61,114 bases of DNA from Bacillus luti (GCF_001884105.1 NZ_MACI01000083.1:1-61114), one strand, 5' to 3'; positions 45,608 through 53,449 are shown, counted from the first letter of the stretch. Numbers and translations: made by a program. Notes: generated from the sequence alone by a model not told the origin.

Positions 45608-46379
45608 CACCTTTACCTCCTACTTTAAAGTGACGATTCATAATCTCTTGAATGTGAGTAACTTGTTGCGGGATATTTCGAAATTTCCATCCTTTACTTT
45701 CAGCATGTTCATGAATCACTTCCCCATCTAATAAGAAAACGACTTTATCGGCGTGAGCCGCTACGAATGGATCATGTGTTACAATGACAGCTGTTTGTCC
45801 TAACTCATCACATGCATTGCGGAGTGCTGCGATTATATTTTTGCTATTTTCTGAATCCAAAGCCCCTGTTGGTTCATCTGCTAATATAATAGCTGGCTCA
45901 TTTGCAAAAGCTCTTGCTATCGCTACCCTTTGCTGTTGTCCACCTGATAACTGTGCTGGTAAATGCTTTTCTTTTCCCTTTAACCCAACGAGATCTAATA
46001 AACGGTTTGCTGTCACTGTTGCCTTCTTTTGCGAGACATTATCTAACAGTAACGGCAATCCCACATTTTCCTCCGCACTAAACACTGGAATTAAATTAAA
46101 CTGCTGAAAAATAAAACCAATTTTATGCCTTCTAAATAAAGCGAGCTCTTTTTCTTTTAATGTTGAAATCTCTGTACCATCAACTCGGATACTACCTACT
46201 GTTGGAATATCTAATCCACCTAATAACTGAAGCAACGTCGTTTTACCCGACCCACTTGCCCCCATAATACAAACAAAATCTCCTTTTTGAATTTGAAGAT
46301 TGATACCTTTTAATATCTTGACTTTACTATCCCCAATATCAAACGATTTTTCTAACCTTTCCATTTCAATAATATTCAT
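45591..46379 (-). CDS. ABC ATPase of the MacB/LolD type
   Basis: 262 aa. Walker A GASGSGKTT, Q-loop FIFQQFNLIPVF, signature LSGGQQQRVAIARA, Walker B IILADEPTGALD, H-loop VTHDP. It opens MNIIEMERLEKSFDIGDSKV. Extends about 30 residues past the usual domain end, with an RNIPQQVTHIQEI tail. Overlaps the start of the permease gene by 17 nt, so the two are co-translated. ATG 46379 after GGGGATA. Confidence 0.9.
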   Translation of the reverse strand: MNIIEMERLEKSFDIGDSKVKILKGINLQIQKGDFVCIMGASGSGKTTLLQLLGGLDIPTVGSIRVDGTEISTLKEKELALFRRHKIGFIFQQFNLIPVFSAEENVGLPLLLDNVSQKKATVTANRLLDLVGLKGKEKHLPAQLSGGQQQRVAIARAFANEPAIILADEPTGALDSENSKNIIAALRNACDELGQTAVIVTHDPFVAAHADKVVFLLDGEVIHEHAESKGWKFRNIPQQVTHIQEIMNRHFKVGGKGDAMGN

Positions 46380-46493
46380 CCCTATATCCCCTTCTCTCTC
46401 AATTTACCAATCTATATATTCTATTCAAAAATGCAAAATCCCTACTATTTTGTATTTTTTTGTCACATACTAACATTTCTCATGTCAGAAAAA

Positions 46494-46528
46494 TTGACTC
46501 TCGTCAAAAAAGTAACCATACTAGTTAC
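46494..46528 (+). promoter_or_regulatory. promoter with operator-like dyad
   Basis: TTGACT (46494-46499), 17 nt, CATACT (46517-46522). The dyad GTAAC-CATACTA-GTTAC (46512-46528) covers the -10. The geometry suits a MarR/HxlR-type repressor of the quinone or flavin oxidoreductase gene. Confidence 0.5.
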
Positions 46529-46575
46529 ACGAATACAAAAAACTACTCACATATCCACAAATAGGAGGAAGAACA

Positions 46576-47157
46576 ATGAAACATGTAATCGTTTATGCAC
46601 ACCCAAATACGGAAAGCTTCAACCATGCGATTTTAGAAACGGTAAAAAGTGAATTAGAAGAAAAAGGTCATGAAGTACGTGTTCGCGATCTATACGAATT
46701 AAACTTCAATCCAGTATTAGGCGCTTCCGATTTCATCTCATTTTCTCAAGGAAACACACCAGAAGATATTAAAGAAGAGCAAGAATATATCTCTTGGGCT
46801 GATAGCATTACATTCATTTATCCAGTTTGGTGGGCGGGACTTCCTGCTATTTTAAAAGGATACGTTGACCGCGTATTTAGCCATGGCTTCGCTTATGCTT
46901 ACGGCGAAAACGGCATTGAAAAGTTATTAAGCGGTAAAAAAGGATTGTTATTATCTACAATGGGAAATACAAAAGAAGCATACCTAGCCGGCGGTATGTT
47001 TGAAGCGATGAAGAAAACTGCAGATGTTGGTATTTTTGAATTCACAGGCATTGAAACGCTTGAGCATACATTCTATACAAGCGTCCCTTCTGTGGATAAC
47101 GATGTGCGTAAACAATATCTTGAAGAGGTTAAAGATGTTGTGAATCGAGCGTTTTAA
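46576..47157 (+). CDS. flavodoxin-fold NAD(P)H oxidoreductase
   Basis: 193 aa. Flavodoxin_2 family (KefF/MdaB/NQO1-like), FMN- or FAD-dependent quinone reductase. IVYAHPNTESFNHAILE is the phosphate-binding loop, YPVWWAGLPAILKGYVDRV the dimer/flavin motif, and LLLSTMGNTKEAY contacts the cofactor. ATG 46576 after AGGAGG. Single gene behind a dyad-covered promoter, suggesting induction by an electrophile or quinone signal. Confidence 0.88.
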   Translation: MKHVIVYAHPNTESFNHAILETVKSELEEKGHEVRVRDLYELNFNPVLGASDFISFSQGNTPEDIKEEQEYISWADSITFIYPVWWAGLPAILKGYVDRVFSHGFAYAYGENGIEKLLSGKKGLLLSTMGNTKEAYLAGGMFEAMKKTADVGIFEFTGIETLEHTFYTSVPSVDNDVRKQYLEEVKDVVNRAF

Positions 47158-47163
47158 TAAAAA

Positions 47164-47192
47164 AAGAAGGTGACTTTTTTAGTCACCTCCTT
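47164..47192. terminator. bidirectional terminator
   Basis: AAGGTGACT/AGTCACCTC stem with T-rich loop and flanks, between convergent genes. Confidence 0.9.
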
Positions 47193-47197
47193 TTCCA

Positions 47198-47962
47198 TTA
47201 CATCTTCTCAATCCACTCCGTCAAGTTATGCACAACTTGCGTCGGTTGTACTTCATATTCTGTTAACTTCTCCACAGTTGTTACTCCAGTGTGGACAAGC
47301 AGGGTATGCATGCCAGCATTTACTCCTGCTAAAATGTCTGTATCGTAGTTATCCCCAACCATTAATGCTTCATTTTTTTCTATGCCAAGCACTTTTAACG
47401 CTTGTTCCATAATGATTGATTCTGGTTTTCCGATAAAGATTGGATCCACACCTGTTGATACTGCTACAACTGACGTTAATGAACCGTTACCTGGTAGCAA
47501 TCCTCGCTCAGTTGGAATAGCGATATCCCCATTTGTAGAAATAAACGTTGCGCCGTTACGCACAGCAAGACACGCTTTTGCTAATTTTTCATATGTAATA
47601 TCACGATCTAAACCGACAACAACGAAGTCAGGATTTTCATCCACAAGTTCAAATCCTTTTTCCACAAGTGCATCGTGTAAGCCTTCTTCACCAATCATAT
47701 ATACAGTTGCATCTTGTTTACGCTCATAAATAAAGTTTGCTGTCGCCATACTCGTTGTGAATACTTGCTCAGCTTTAGCTGGAATATCGAAACGAACAAG
47801 TTTTTCTGCCACTTGTTCTGGTTTGCGAGTTGAATTATTCGTAACGAATAAATACGGAATGCCGCGCTCTCCTAATGCTTTTACGAAGTCGCTTGCTTCC
47901 TCAATTTGTTCTTCTCCGCGATACATCGTACCGTCTAAGTCAATTAAGTAACCTTTATACAT
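47198..47962 (-). CDS. yutF: YutF, HAD-family (NagD-like) phosphatase
   Basis: 254 aa. HAD motif I DLDGTMYRG at residues 8-16, motif II FVTNNS, motif III with GKPESIIME, motif IV MVGDNYDTDILAG. The C2 cap and overall length match the NagD/YutF subfamily (TIGR01457 type); in B. subtilis such enzymes dephosphorylate small metabolites. ATG 47962 after GAAGGAGA. Followed in transcription by its own terminator; syntenic with yutE, yutD. Confidence 0.9.
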   Translation of the reverse strand: MYKGYLIDLDGTMYRGEEQIEEASDFVKALGERGIPYLFVTNNSTRKPEQVAEKLVRFDIPAKAEQVFTTSMATANFIYERKQDATVYMIGEEGLHDALVEKGFELVDENPDFVVVGLDRDITYEKLAKACLAVRNGATFISTNGDIAIPTERGLLPGNGSLTSVVAVSTGVDPIFIGKPESIIMEQALKVLGIEKNEALMVGDNYDTDILAGVNAGMHTLLVHTGVTTVEKLTEYEVQPTQVVHNLTEWIEKM

Positions 47963-48034
47963 CGATTATGTCTCTCCTTCTATGCTAACGTTCTCACCTA
48001 TCATACTACTCTTATATTACCCGTTTTTCCAAAA

Positions 48035-48058
48035 GAAAAAAACGCTTTACCTTAAAGC
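48035..48058 (-). terminator. terminator of the SufR-like regulator gene
   Basis: CGCTTT/AAAGCG stem on the minus strand with seven As (48036-48042) as U-tract. Confidence 0.8.
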
Positions 48059-48070
48059 GCCCCATAACGT

Positions 48071-48703
48071 TCATTTTTTCTCTTTTACTTGGTAAGAACA
48101 ACTACAATCGCCCTCGCACATGTTTGCTAGCGTCTTTACATCTGCCCCTGCAAATAAACGATTATACATCTCTTTTTCATCTTCGCATACTTGCGGGAAT
48201 CTCTCTGCAATTTCTTTTAACGGACAGTTTTGTTTTTCAATTATGAAAGAGTTCTCTCCATCTCTCTTTATTTGAACCATGTAACCGTTTCTCTCTTGTA
48301 TTGCTGCTATCTCTTGCACTTTATATGCTAAATTCTTTTGATTACTCACTCTCTTTTGCAACTGTTCTTCCATTCGCTTCGTTCTCTCTTTTAAAACGTA
48401 ACGAAGTATTTTTTCATCACCCATTCGAGCTAAATCTTCTAGCACATCAATCGCAAATTGCTTATATTCTTTTGGGAATGTATCTTCTCCCTTTTCACTT
48501 AATCCATACAAATAAGTTGGTCTTCCGACATGTTGTCTTACCATCTTAGAATAAATAAGTCCCTCTTTTTCAAGATTACTTAAATGTCTTCGAATCGCCA
48601 TTTCTGTAATCTCTAAAACGTCAGCTAGTTCCGCTACTGTATGCTCTCCCTTTACTTTCAACACTTGGACAATCTCGTCTTTCGTCGTACGTGCTCCCCC
48701 CAT
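48071..48703 (-). CDS. SufR-like winged-HTH regulator with C-terminal cysteine cluster
   Basis: 210 aa. N-terminal DeoR/ArsR-like HTH (HTVAELADVLEITEMAIRRH, then LEKEGLIYSKM). A coiled middle follows. The C-terminus has cysteines in KQNCPLKEIAERFPQVCEDE and NMCEGDCSCSY, the pattern of SufR-type regulators that hold an Fe-S cluster. It may sense Fe-S or iron status; direct targets are unknown. ATG 48703 after AGATGGGTG. Neighbours yutF, yutE are not Fe-S genes, but yutM, yutI and lipA are in the window. Confidence 0.8.
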   Translation of the reverse strand: MGGARTTKDEIVQVLKVKGEHTVAELADVLEITEMAIRRHLSNLEKEGLIYSKMVRQHVGRPTYLYGLSEKGEDTFPKEYKQFAIDVLEDLARMGDEKILRYVLKERTKRMEEQLQKRVSNQKNLAYKVQEIAAIQERNGYMVQIKRDGENSFIIEKQNCPLKEIAERFPQVCEDEKEMYNRLFAGADVKTLANMCEGDCSCSYQVKEKK

Positions 48704-48742
48704 GCTTCACCCATCTCCCTTTTCTTTCACACACACAATATA

Positions 48743-48773
48743 AGATCCCCAAAAGGTATTCCTGGGGATCTTA
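48743..48773. repeat. inverted repeat between the regulator gene and yutE
   Basis: AAGATCCCCA/TGGGGATCTT with an 11-nt loop. No T-run on either side, so it is a weak terminator or a protein-binding or RNA-stability site after yutE. Confidence 0.6.
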
Positions 48774-48782
48774 TAAGCACAA

Positions 48783-49223
48783 TTATTCTGGTACAAATGC
48801 AGATACAGGTCCTAATTCCTTTTCTAAATAACCGCGAATATTTGCTGGGTATTTCTCTACCACTGCAATATGTTTTTGAATCGTCTTATATAATTCATCA
48901 TGATTCATTTGAATATAATCTTGCGTAAGCATTTTTCGAAGAAGGATCACTTCTTTCATTGCTTGTCCTTCTTCTGCACTTATCACTCGCTCGTCCATCA
49001 AAATGTCGATAATATCTTCATAACTTCCTGGATCGCGCATAATAAATCCATCAATCATCGCATTCCCTACATCTAATACACAATCAATAATTAAATGAGC
49101 TATGCGTTCTAATGCGTAAAATTCAAACTCGGTTTCATATATCTTTTTCTCTTGAAATGTACTTGTTGCTCGTTCTAAACATACTAGCATTTGTTCTATT
49201 TTCTTTCTGTCTACAAAATACAT
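48783..49223 (-). CDS. yutE: YutE, HepT-like (DUF86) protein
   Basis: 146 aa from ATG 49223 (SD AGGTAGGTG; the GTG at 49232 overlaps it). All-helical DUF86/HepT fold: RIAHLIIDCVLDVGNAMID and LRKMLTQDYIQMNHDELY. The Rx4-6H active-site motif of HepT toxin RNases is altered to RKMLTQDY, and no MNT-type antitoxin gene adjoins. A housekeeping role is more likely than toxin-antitoxin. Divergent from glpX. Confidence 0.83.
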   Translation of the reverse strand: MYFVDRKKIEQMLVCLERATSTFQEKKIYETEFEFYALERIAHLIIDCVLDVGNAMIDGFIMRDPGSYEDIIDILMDERVISAEEGQAMKEVILLRKMLTQDYIQMNHDELYKTIQKHIAVVEKYPANIRGYLEKELGPVSAFVPE

Positions 49224-49370
49224 GAATGTCACCTACCTGGAAATTAAAGCATTTACATTTTAATTGTAACGCTTTCTTCTGAAAAAATCGACAATTTTTC
49301 GAATTCACCTTTTCTCCGTTATTTGTTATAGTTATATTTGTATGATTTTTGAAATTGGAGGAATGGAATC

Positions 49371-50342
49371 TTGGAACGTGAACTCGCACTAGAAATTGTC
49401 CGTGTAACAGAAGCAGCAGCCTTAGCATCCGCACAGTGGATGGGCCGCGGAAAGAAAAATGAAGCAGATGATGCAGCAACTACAGCAATGCGTGATATGT
49501 TCGATTCAGTAAACATGGCAGGTACAGTTGTAATTGGTGAAGGAGAACTTGATGAAGCACCGATGTTATATATTGGTGAAGAACTAGGAACAGGTAACGG
49601 TCCAGAAGTAGACATCGCCGTTGATCCATTAGAAGGTACAAACATCGTTGCAAAAGGCCTTGCAAATGCAATGGCAGTTATCGCAATCGCAGATAAAGGA
49701 AACCTTCTTCATGCTCCTGATATGTACATGGAAAAAATCGCGGTTGGTCCAAAAGCAGCTGGTAAAATTAGCTTAGATGATCCAATTGAAAAAACAATTG
49801 AAATTGTAGCAGAAGCTAACAATAAAAAAATTCGTGATTTAACAGTTATCGTTCAAGAACGTGAACGTCATCAAGATATTATTGACCGTGTTCGTGCAAA
49901 AGGTGCACGCGTGAAATTATTTGGTGATGGTGATGTTGGTGCGTCAATCGCAACAGCACTACCTGGAACGGGTATCGACTTATTTGTAGGTATCGGCGGA
50001 GCTCCAGAAGGCGTTATTTCTGCAGCAGCATTAAAATGCCTTGAAGGTGAAATGCAAGCTCGCTTAGTTCCAATGAACGAAGAAGAAGAAGCTCGTTGTC
50101 GTGAAATGGGATTAGAAGATCCTCGTCAACTTCTTATGTTAGATGACTTAGTATCTGGGGATGATGCAATCTTCTCAGCAACAGGTGTATCTGCTGGTGA
50201 GTTATTAGACGGCGTGAAATTCCTTGGCGGAGATTTAGCTGAAACATATTCTATCGTTATGCGTTACAAAACAAGAACGGTACGATTCATTAAAACGCAC
50301 CACCATTTAGATCATAAACCACACTTAAACTTAGATATTTAA
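49371..50342 (+). CDS. glpX: class II fructose-1,6-bisphosphatase GlpX
   Basis: 323 aa, TTG start at 49371, 7-8 nt after TTGGAGGAATGG. Catalyses the gluconeogenic hydrolysis of fructose-1,6-bisphosphate. The Li+-sensitive phosphatase motif [13 protein letters not shown] is near residue 84 and [11 protein letters not shown] near residue 56. The C-terminal [20 protein letters not shown] is His-rich. It is followed 16 nt later by a small conserved gene, forming a two-gene unit. Confidence 0.94.
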   Translation: MERELALEIVRVTEAAALASAQWMGRGKKNEADDAATTAMRDMFDSVNMAGTVVIGEGELDEAPMLYIGEELGTGNGPEVDIAVDPLEGTNIVAKGLANAMAVIAIADKGNLLHAPDMYMEKIAVGPKAAGKISLDDPIEKTIEIVAEANNKKIRDLTVIVQERERHQDIIDRVRAKGARVKLFGDGDVGASIATALPGTGIDLFVGIGGAPEGVISAAALKCLEGEMQARLVPMNEEEEARCREMGLEDPRQLLMLDDLVSGDDAIFSATGVSAGELLDGVKFLGGDLAETYSIVMRYKTRTVRFIKTHHHLDHKPHLNLDI

Positions 50343-50358
50343 TAAAGGAGCCATGTGT

Positions 50359-50625
50359 ATGGAAGAACGTTTCTTTCTGTACGACGACACTGTCGCTACA
50401 AGAACTCGTTTCGTTAGCTTTATGGGAGAAAATGAGCGTCATGATTTAGCGCTTTTATACTCCGATCGTCATTACGGTAAAACAATTGTCCTTGATATGC
50501 AGCGCAATAGATTTGCAATCATCGGTCCTGACGATTTAAACGAACCAGGCTACTTAGAGCACGCATTTTCTATGACTGAAGAAATTGCAGAAGAACTACG
50601 CTCATTTTTATTTGAACTTATATAA
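50359..50625 (+). CDS. DUF3055 (SAV0927-like) small protein
   Basis: 88 aa from ATG 50359, 8 nt after AAAGGAG. FFLYDDTVATRTRFVSFMGE and HDLALLYSDRHYGKTIVLD, then FAIIGPDDLNEPGYLEHAF, match DUF3055 as I remember it. Function unknown. Second gene after glpX; terminator follows at once. Confidence 0.83.
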   Translation: MEERFFLYDDTVATRTRFVSFMGENERHDLALLYSDRHYGKTIVLDMQRNRFAIIGPDDLNEPGYLEHAFSMTEEIAEELRSFLFELI

Positions 50626-50636
50626 TTTATCGTATG

Positions 50637-50664
50637 CACCAGCTATTTTAGCTGGTGTTTTTTT
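50637..50664 (+). terminator. terminator of glpX unit
   Basis: CACCAGCT/AGCTGGTG stem with ATTTT loop and TTTTTTT. Confidence 0.93.
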
Positions 50665-50676
50665 ATTATAAGAGTT

Positions 50677-50704
50677 TTGAATTTTCAATCTTCTATGTTA
50701 TAAT
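50677..50704 (+). promoter_or_regulatory. extended -10 sigma-A promoter of the leader RNA
   Basis: TTGAAT (50677-50682), 16 nt, TATAAT (50699-50704) with TG one base before it (50696-50697). Start expected at about 50711. Confidence 0.75.
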
Positions 50705-50710
50705 GAAGAA

Positions 50711-50912
50711 TAAATCTATTTGGATAGAAAGGACGTTATCTACGTATGCCAACATTTACTTTGTAATGGACCAGCAATTGGATAGCATTACTCTCAAAAA
50801 AGCACCGTGCTTTTTCAAGGGAGTAGTCTGCCCATTCCCATTACAAAGGAACGTAACGCATCTGTAGTATGATGTTTACGGAGGTTCCTAAGGGAACCTC
50901 CTTTTATTTTTG
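50711..50912 (+). ncRNA. structured leader / small RNA with intrinsic terminator
   Basis: About 200 nt from the promoter to the terminator. Rod-like fold: 50740-50749 with 50858-50867, 50759-50769 with 50838-50848 (11 perfect bp), 50790-50795 with 50819-50824, and an AAAAAGCA/TGCTTTTT apical stem. The terminator GGAGGTTCC/GGAACCTCC spans 50880-50901 and is followed by TTTTATTTTT. GGAACGTAAC (50848-50857) can pair with GTTTAC and GTTCC in 50874-50888, masking the terminator's 5' arm, so an antiterminated form exists on paper. Not matched to any RNA family I know. Confidence 0.65.
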
Positions 50913-50970
50913 TCTACTTCCCATGTCTTCATACTACAAGACATCCAAATAGCTGTATTACGTTCCTTTG
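50844..50970. repeat. 127-bp near-palindrome around the leader terminator
   Basis: Three blocks recur in inverted order: CAAAGGAACGTAA (50844-50856) with its complement at 50958-50970; TGTAGTATGA (50863-50872) with its complement at 50929-50938; and the terminator arms in the centre. CTATTTGGAT at 50716-50725 also has its complement at 50943-50952. The right half lies between the terminator and the next gene's SD. Confidence 0.75.
50880..50912 (+). terminator. terminator of the 50.7-kb RNA
   Basis: GGAGGTTCCC/GGGAACCTCC 9-10-bp stem with a minimal TAA-type loop and T-rich tail. Confidence 0.92.
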
Positions 50971-50995
50971 CCACTAATATAAGAGGTGAAGGAAA

Positions 50996-51493
50996 ATGCA
51001 GAAAGTGCAACTTTCTTGGAGTTTATATGAAAACGAGCAACACACAATCGAAAAATATTGTAAAAATTGCGGACGTACTACCCTATTTACTGACACAAAT
51101 ATTCGCAGGCATAACGCCAATGGAAAAAACATATACCGCTTTGCCATTTATAAATGTCCGAAAGATCATACGTGGAATCAAAAACTGCGTATTTATAAAT
51201 CATTTACTGATCACGTTGAAACAGTCGATATGCCCCAGCAAGATCAAACGGAAACAAGTACTACTATTTCCATTATGCAACATAAAGAAAACGGCATAGC
51301 CGAAATCACGATCGTATTAGATCTCATTTTCGGCTCCCACCGAATCGATAAAGCTTTATCCACATATATTTCCGACTGGAGCCGTACACTCATTGTGGAT
51401 AAAATTAAAAGTGGGGATATTCAATTGAACGGACAACAAATGAAACCAAATACACTCCTTTCTGAAGGAGATTCTATTTCGATTTGTTTGTGA
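50996..51493 (+). CDS. zinc-ribbon + S4-like RNA-binding domain protein
   Basis: 165 aa; ATG 50996 after GAGGTGAAGGA. The N-terminus has a zinc-ribbon-like KYCKNCGRTTLF with IYKCPKDHTWNQKL (Cys-x2-Cys...Cys-x3-His). The C-terminal half fits an S4 domain: HRIDKALSTYISDWSRTLIV then IKSGDIQLNGQQMKPNTLL and EGDSISI. S4 domains bind structured RNA. No catalytic pseudouridylase part is present. Preceded by the structured leader, which makes self-regulation plausible. Function otherwise unknown. Confidence 0.75.
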   Translation: MQKVQLSWSLYENEQHTIEKYCKNCGRTTLFTDTNIRRHNANGKNIYRFAIYKCPKDHTWNQKLRIYKSFTDHVETVDMPQQDQTETSTTISIMQHKENGIAEITIVLDLIFGSHRIDKALSTYISDWSRTLIVDKIKSGDIQLNGQQMKPNTLLSEGDSISICL

Positions 51494-51506
51494 ATGAGAA
51501 TATGCA

Positions 51507-51540
51507 AAAAATCCTCTTACAATCGTAAGAGGATTTTTTA
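51507..51540. terminator. bidirectional terminator
   Basis: AAAAATCCTCTTAC/GTAAGAGGATTTTT, 14-bp perfect stem with a 4-nt loop. Confidence 0.95.
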
Positions 51541-51849
51541 TTTCTTCACTTTTCGTAATACGAAGTGTGCACAACCGAAGTTACAGTACTCGTATAAATA
51601 CTCTGATAAAGTACTAATTTTCGTATCATATGTCGAACGTTGATTACTATCGTCAAAGAAACCGCGCAATCTAAGTTGCTCATAACCCCAGTCCCCAACG
51701 ATGTAATCATATTTATTTAAAATTTCTGCATAACGCTCTTTAAATGCTTCTTCACTAAAACCCTCACGAAAGTTTTTAATTACTTCGTACTGAACATTAT
51801 TAATGCTCACCGTAGCATGCATCTCTTGCTCTTGCTTTTGCTCCATCAT
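51538..51849 (-). CDS. yutD: YutD-like DUF1027 protein
   Basis: 103 aa. NFREGFSEEAFKERYAEIL, then YDYIVGDWGYEQLRLRGFF and TLSEYLYEYCNFGCAHFVLR are the DUF1027/YutD signature. Short, soluble, function unknown. ATG 51849 (a second ATG follows at once) after GAGAGGAAG. Position matches yutD in B. subtilis. Confidence 0.9.
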   Translation of the reverse strand: MMEQKQEQEMHATVSINNVQYEVIKNFREGFSEEAFKERYAEILNKYDYIVGDWGYEQLRLRGFFDDSNQRSTYDTKISTLSEYLYEYCNFGCAHFVLRKVKK

Positions 51850-51964
51850 TAACTTCCTCTCTAAGCATTCTTCTTTTTATCGTATCACAAAGCATACCAA
51901 CCAACAATTTCAAATACAAAAAATTGAAAATTAGTGCATGCTATGGAGAAGGAGGTGATACATC

Positions 51965-52543
51965 GTGAAAAAACAAATTATACTCTCTCTCCTCACTCTT
52001 TCCTTATTTGCAGGCTGTCAATCAACGAATAAAGCCGAAATGGAACGTGAAGAAGGAAGTCGTGTTCTTGTTTCCAATAAAAACGACATGTATCATACGG
52101 AAAATACAAATACACGGCTTACAAGGGTCGGCTATTCATCTAAACAAAAACATGAAGTATCTAACAAACAAGTAGGAGCCATTAACCGCGAGAAAGTCGC
52201 TGAAATGATTACAAGCATGACAGTCAAACTTCCCGACGTTACAAATGCTGCTACGCTCGTTACCGATGATGAAGTATTTGTTGTATACCGTGCAAATACA
52301 ACAGATCCGAAACTCGTAGCAGATCAAGTATATAAAACTGCTTTGTCCATCGTCCCTCGCTATTATAAAGCATATGTATCAACAAACCAAAAGTTGATTT
52401 CTCAAATTCAAGGCCTTCAATCAGGTAGCTTAAATGATACAGAATATACGCAAAGCCTCGATATGTTAAAACGTGAAATGAGCAAAAATCCTCATTTGAA
52501 CAATACGGAGAATCAGACTTTGAATGATATGATTAAAAAGTAA
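51965..52543 (+). CDS. yutC: YhcN/YlaJ-family sporulation lipoprotein (YutC-like)
   Basis: 192 aa from GTG 51965, 7-8 nt after GAAGGAGGTGA, a near-perfect SD. Signal peptide with lipobox LSLFAGC. The central VAEMITSMTVKLPDVTNAATLV and DDEVFVVYRAN and YKTALSIVPRYYKAYVS are YhcN/YlaJ features. Such proteins sit in the inner spore membrane and affect outgrowth or germination. B. subtilis has yutC in the same place. Confidence 0.87.
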   Translation: MKKQIILSLLTLSLFAGCQSTNKAEMEREEGSRVLVSNKNDMYHTENTNTRLTRVGYSSKQKHEVSNKQVGAINREKVAEMITSMTVKLPDVTNAATLVTDDEVFVVYRANTTDPKLVADQVYKTALSIVPRYYKAYVSTNQKLISQIQGLQSGSLNDTEYTQSLDMLKREMSKNPHLNNTENQTLNDMIKK

Positions 52544-52572
52544 AAAAGGGCGGAGATAACCTCCACCCTTTT
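52540..52572. terminator. bidirectional terminator
   Basis: AAAAAGGGCGGAG/CTCCACCCTTTTT stem between yutC and the MerR gene. Confidence 0.9.
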
Positions 52573-53307
52573 TTACTTTTTATTACGATCCGCATAAACC
52601 TCCATCGCATCACACATAAACTGCGCTAACCCTTCGCCGAACTTATCGATATTTTTCGTAAAGCGCTCATCAGCGACGTACATTTGGCCAAGTCCCTTAA
52701 AAGCATCTAACGAATAGTGACCAAAGTTTTGCAAGTAATCGTACCATACTTTAATAGCGGACTGCGCCTCTTTAGAATCAGGTGCTCCGTGTCTAAGCGC
52801 CGCTAAATTTCTATAAATATCATTAAACTCTTCTTGCTTCTCTTTTGACATGCCTTTCGCATATTCATTCGCTTTATCTACAGCTGTATCTCCCCATCTT
52901 TCACGTGCTTCTTCTTCATATGGGTTATGGCTGAAATCGAATCCTTCAAATTTCTCTTTGTTCGTCATTTCAATCTCTCCTTTTGTATGCTGAATGGTTT
53001 TATCAATCGTCGCAATCACTTTATCTAACCTAGCTCGCTTTTCAAGAAGCATTTTCTTATGAAGCTGTAGCGCTTCTTCGCGATCAAATGATGGACTCAT
53101 GATAACTTCTTTAATTTTCTTCAAAGGGAAGCCTAGCTCTTTAAAAAATAAGATTTGCTGCAATGTCTCTAAATTTTCATTGGAATACAGACGATATCCA
53201 GACTCTGTCGTCTCGTCTGGGGTTAACAATCCAATTTCATCGTAATGATGCAGTGTGCGCACACTAATTCCAACTAAATCAGCTACTTCTTTTACTCTCA
53301 TTGCCAT
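52573..53307 (-). CDS. MerR-family regulator with TipAS ligand domain (Mta-like)
   Basis: 244 aa from ATG 53307 (SD AAGGGGGAG); the frame open upstream to 53481 has no SD. HTH RVKEVADLVGISVRTLHHYD at residues 5-24, wing with TESGYRLYSNENLE, a dimerisation helix (about 85-120), then a TipAS domain (FDFSHNPYEEEARERWGD, GHYSLDAFKGLGQMYVADE). TipAS domains bind thiopeptides and other drugs. Its promoter has the 19-bp spacer typical of MerR regulation, so it is autoregulated. Targets outside are unknown; the divergent YhfC-family gene could be one. Confidence 0.9.
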   Translation of the reverse strand: MAMRVKEVADLVGISVRTLHHYDEIGLLTPDETTESGYRLYSNENLETLQQILFFKELGFPLKKIKEVIMSPSFDREEALQLHKKMLLEKRARLDKVIATIDKTIQHTKGEIEMTNKEKFEGFDFSHNPYEEEARERWGDTAVDKANEYAKGMSKEKQEEFNDIYRNLAALRHGAPDSKEAQSAIKVWYDYLQNFGHYSLDAFKGLGQMYVADERFTKNIDKFGEGLAQFMCDAMEVYADRNKK

Positions 53308-53329
53308 TTGTATCTCCCCCTTAGTACAT

Positions 53330-53360
53330 ACGATAAAGTATGACGCAACGTTAGAGTCAA
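53330..53360 (-). promoter_or_regulatory. MerR-type promoter with 19-bp spacer
   Basis: On the minus strand TTGACT (53360-53355), 19 nt, TATCGT (53335-53330). The spacer holds the dyad GACTCTAACGTTGCGTC, which matches operators of TipA/Mta-type MerR proteins. Confidence 0.85.
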
Positions 53361-53449
53361 TAAGTAAATTCATTTTATTACTAAAAGTTTCATCTCTCCC
53401 ACATTTCATGCATAATAGATATGTACATATATTAGAAAGCGGTGAAAGT

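Noticed and set aside
48783-49223. Toxin-antitoxin system (HepT/MNT)
   Set aside because: Only the HepT-like half is present and its motif is degenerate; the nucleotidyltransferase at 38230 is far away and of a different family.
49262-49280. cre (CcpA) site before glpX, TGTAACGCTTTC
   Set aside because: One base short of the consensus spacing; fit too poor.
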